Shown: piece after piece, positions 63,245 to 64,000 of the stretch | Position numbering within the stretch: position 1 is the first letter of the stretch | How the letters are laid out: each line of letters begins with the position of its first letter | From: Microlunatus sp. Gsoil 973 | Lineage (GTDB): Bacteria > Actinomycetota > Actinomycetes > Propionibacteriales > Propionibacteriaceae | Length of the DNA: 64,000 nt | Reading direction: 5' to 3' | Assembly (NCBI RefSeq): GCF_009707365.1 | Contig: NZ_CP046122.1 | Location: 1,798,001-1,862,000, forward strand | The notes under the pieces: model-generated | What the model was told of the DNA's origin: nothing | Seen by the model: the letters and a program-made list of their open reading frames with translations, nothing else | Database searches by the model: none | Position numbers and translations under genes: made by a program

Positions 63245-64000
63245 CGACCCCGAGTGTTCCGGGGGACGATCCAGTGGCGGATTCCAGCGTCGAGCCATCG
63301 CACGGCGAGGACGACGTTCGCGTCGTTACCGAGCCTGCTGACGGGCTCGGCATGGTCGTGGCCGACCCCGCCGGCTATCAGCAGGCGGTTGCCGCGCTGG
63401 CAGCCGGCACCGGACCGGTCGCGATCGACGCCGAGCGGGCACACGGCTTCCGGTACAGCAATCGCGCCTATCTGATCCAGCTCCGGCGGCAGGGCGCCGG
63501 CACCGTACTGATCGATCCGATCGCGTTGGCGCCGGGCACCGGGCCGGCCGATTTCGGTGATCTGGATGAGCTGATCATCGACGAGGAATGGATCATCCAC
63601 GCGGCGCACCAGGATCTGCCCTGCCTGGTCGAACTGGGGCTGGTCCCCGGACACATCTTCGACACCGAGCTCGCCGGTCGGCTGCTCGGCTATCCGCGTG
63701 TGAATCTCGGCACCCTGCTGGAGGAGTTCTTCGGTGTCCGGCTGCTTAAGGAGCACTCGGCCGCCGACTGGTCGAAGCGGCCGCTGCCCAGGGACTGGCT
63801 CAATTACGCCGCGCTCGATGTCGAATTGTTGATCGACCTGCGCAACGCCCTTGCCGAACGGCTGGCCGAGACGGGCAAGGACGAGTGGGCACGGCAGGAA
63901 TTCGAGTTCCTGGCCACCCATTCCACCGATCCGGCGGATGTCCGCCCGGATCCGTGGCGGCGTACCTCGGGGATCCACCGGATCCGCAACCGGCGCGGGC
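63241..64000 (+). CDS. ribonuclease D-like 3'-5' exonuclease, 3' end outside window
   Basis: This DEDDy-type exonuclease starts at GTG 63241 overlapping the DUF3000 stop. The metal-binding residues are visible as Asp63 and Glu65 (AIDAERAHGF), the Asp in HAAHQDLPCL and the YxxxD motif YAALDVELL. The Rib family name comes from tRNA 3' processing in E. coli. The window ends within the region after the nuclease domain, where HRDC domains would follow. Confidence 0.9.
   Translation, partial: MTTPSVPGDDPVADSSVEPSHGEDDVRVVTEPADGLGMVVADPAGYQQAVAALAAGTGPVAIDAERAHGFRYSNRAYLIQLRRQGAGTVLIDPIALAPGTGPADFGDLDELIIDEEWIIHAAHQDLPCLVELGLVPGHIFDTELAGRLLGYPRVNLGTLLEEFFGVRLLKEHSAADWSKRPLPRDWLNYAALDVELLIDLRNALAERLAETGKDEWARQEFEFLATHSTDPADVRPDPWRRTSGIHRIRNRRG

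Overview
The window reads as a chromosome segment of a high-GC, Gram-positive actinobacterium. Support comes from pervasive G/C at third codon positions, many GTG starts, ATGA/GTGA stop-start overlaps, sugar ABC transporters without a local ATPase, an actinobacterial sulfite reductase-CysH arrangement, HemQ-type haem synthesis and a DUF3000 protein. A Propionibacteriales genus such as Microlunatus is my guess for the lineage; nothing in the window proves it. No rRNA, tRNA, CRISPR, prophage or transposase was seen.

Layout. 1-2.7 kb: the end of a short-chain dehydrogenase and a GH15 glycosidase. 2.7-8.2 kb (minus strand): a selenocysteine-containing formate dehydrogenase (fdhA with in-frame TGA and SECIS hairpin, fdhB, NrfD-like anchor). 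8.4-9.2 kb: a 63-residue unknown gene, a CcmH-like remnant and an array of six 51-bp units carrying centred palindromes. 9.3-12.6 kb: a sugar ABC transporter. 12.7-14.3 kb: type III polyketide synthase plus an ICMT-like methyltransferase. 14.5-16.1 kb: a hemerythrin-like protein, a small membrane protein and a gutted glycosyltransferase. 16.1-20.5 kb: an Mrp/Mbh-type cation/proton antiporter in the order E-F-G-MbhD-MbhE/B-C-D, with no MrpA core. 20.7-28.9 kb: a pyruvate-oxidase-like TPP enzyme, an enolase-superfamily enzyme, an FAD/Fe-S 2-hydroxyacid dehydrogenase, an SDR and a flavin disulfide-type reductase. 28.9-33.1 kb: a methyltransferase and a second sugar ABC transporter. 33.3-34.7 kb: a SatD-type regulator and its membrane partner. 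34.8-38.7 kb: a probable tetrulose (erythrulose) phosphate operon: DAK-type kinase, RpiB-like isomerase, TIM-like isomerase and DeoR regulator. 39-46.7 kb: amidase, dipeptide-type ABC transporter and P1 peptidase. 46.6-49.3 kb: two membrane/kinase-like genes and a YihY protein. 49.4-53.9 kb: assimilatory sulfate/sulfite reduction with siroheme chelatase. 54-59.3 kb: RibD-like reductase, LigD polymerase domain, MsrB, PIG-V-like mannosyltransferase and an apiosidase-like glycosidase. 59.3-62.6 kb: hemQ, protoporphyrinogen/coproporphyrinogen oxidase and hemE. 62.6-64 kb: DUF3000 and the start of RNase D.

Taken together the segment combines quinone-linked oxidation of small acids (formate, pyruvate, 2-hydroxyacids), cation/proton exchange, uptake and degradation of sugars, sugar alcohols and peptides/amides, sulfur assimilation and haem synthesis.

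Six conserved genes are interrupted by single-base indels in short G/C runs and a seventh has an unresolved frame problem at its start. Five of the six have one extra base. This looks like sequence or assembly error rather than biology, so their full spans are given across the indel. The window also contains many short tandem repeats with unit lengths of 12, 14, 19 and 51 bp, and several genes preceded by a -10 box exactly 6-7 bases from the start codon, which suggests leaderless transcripts.
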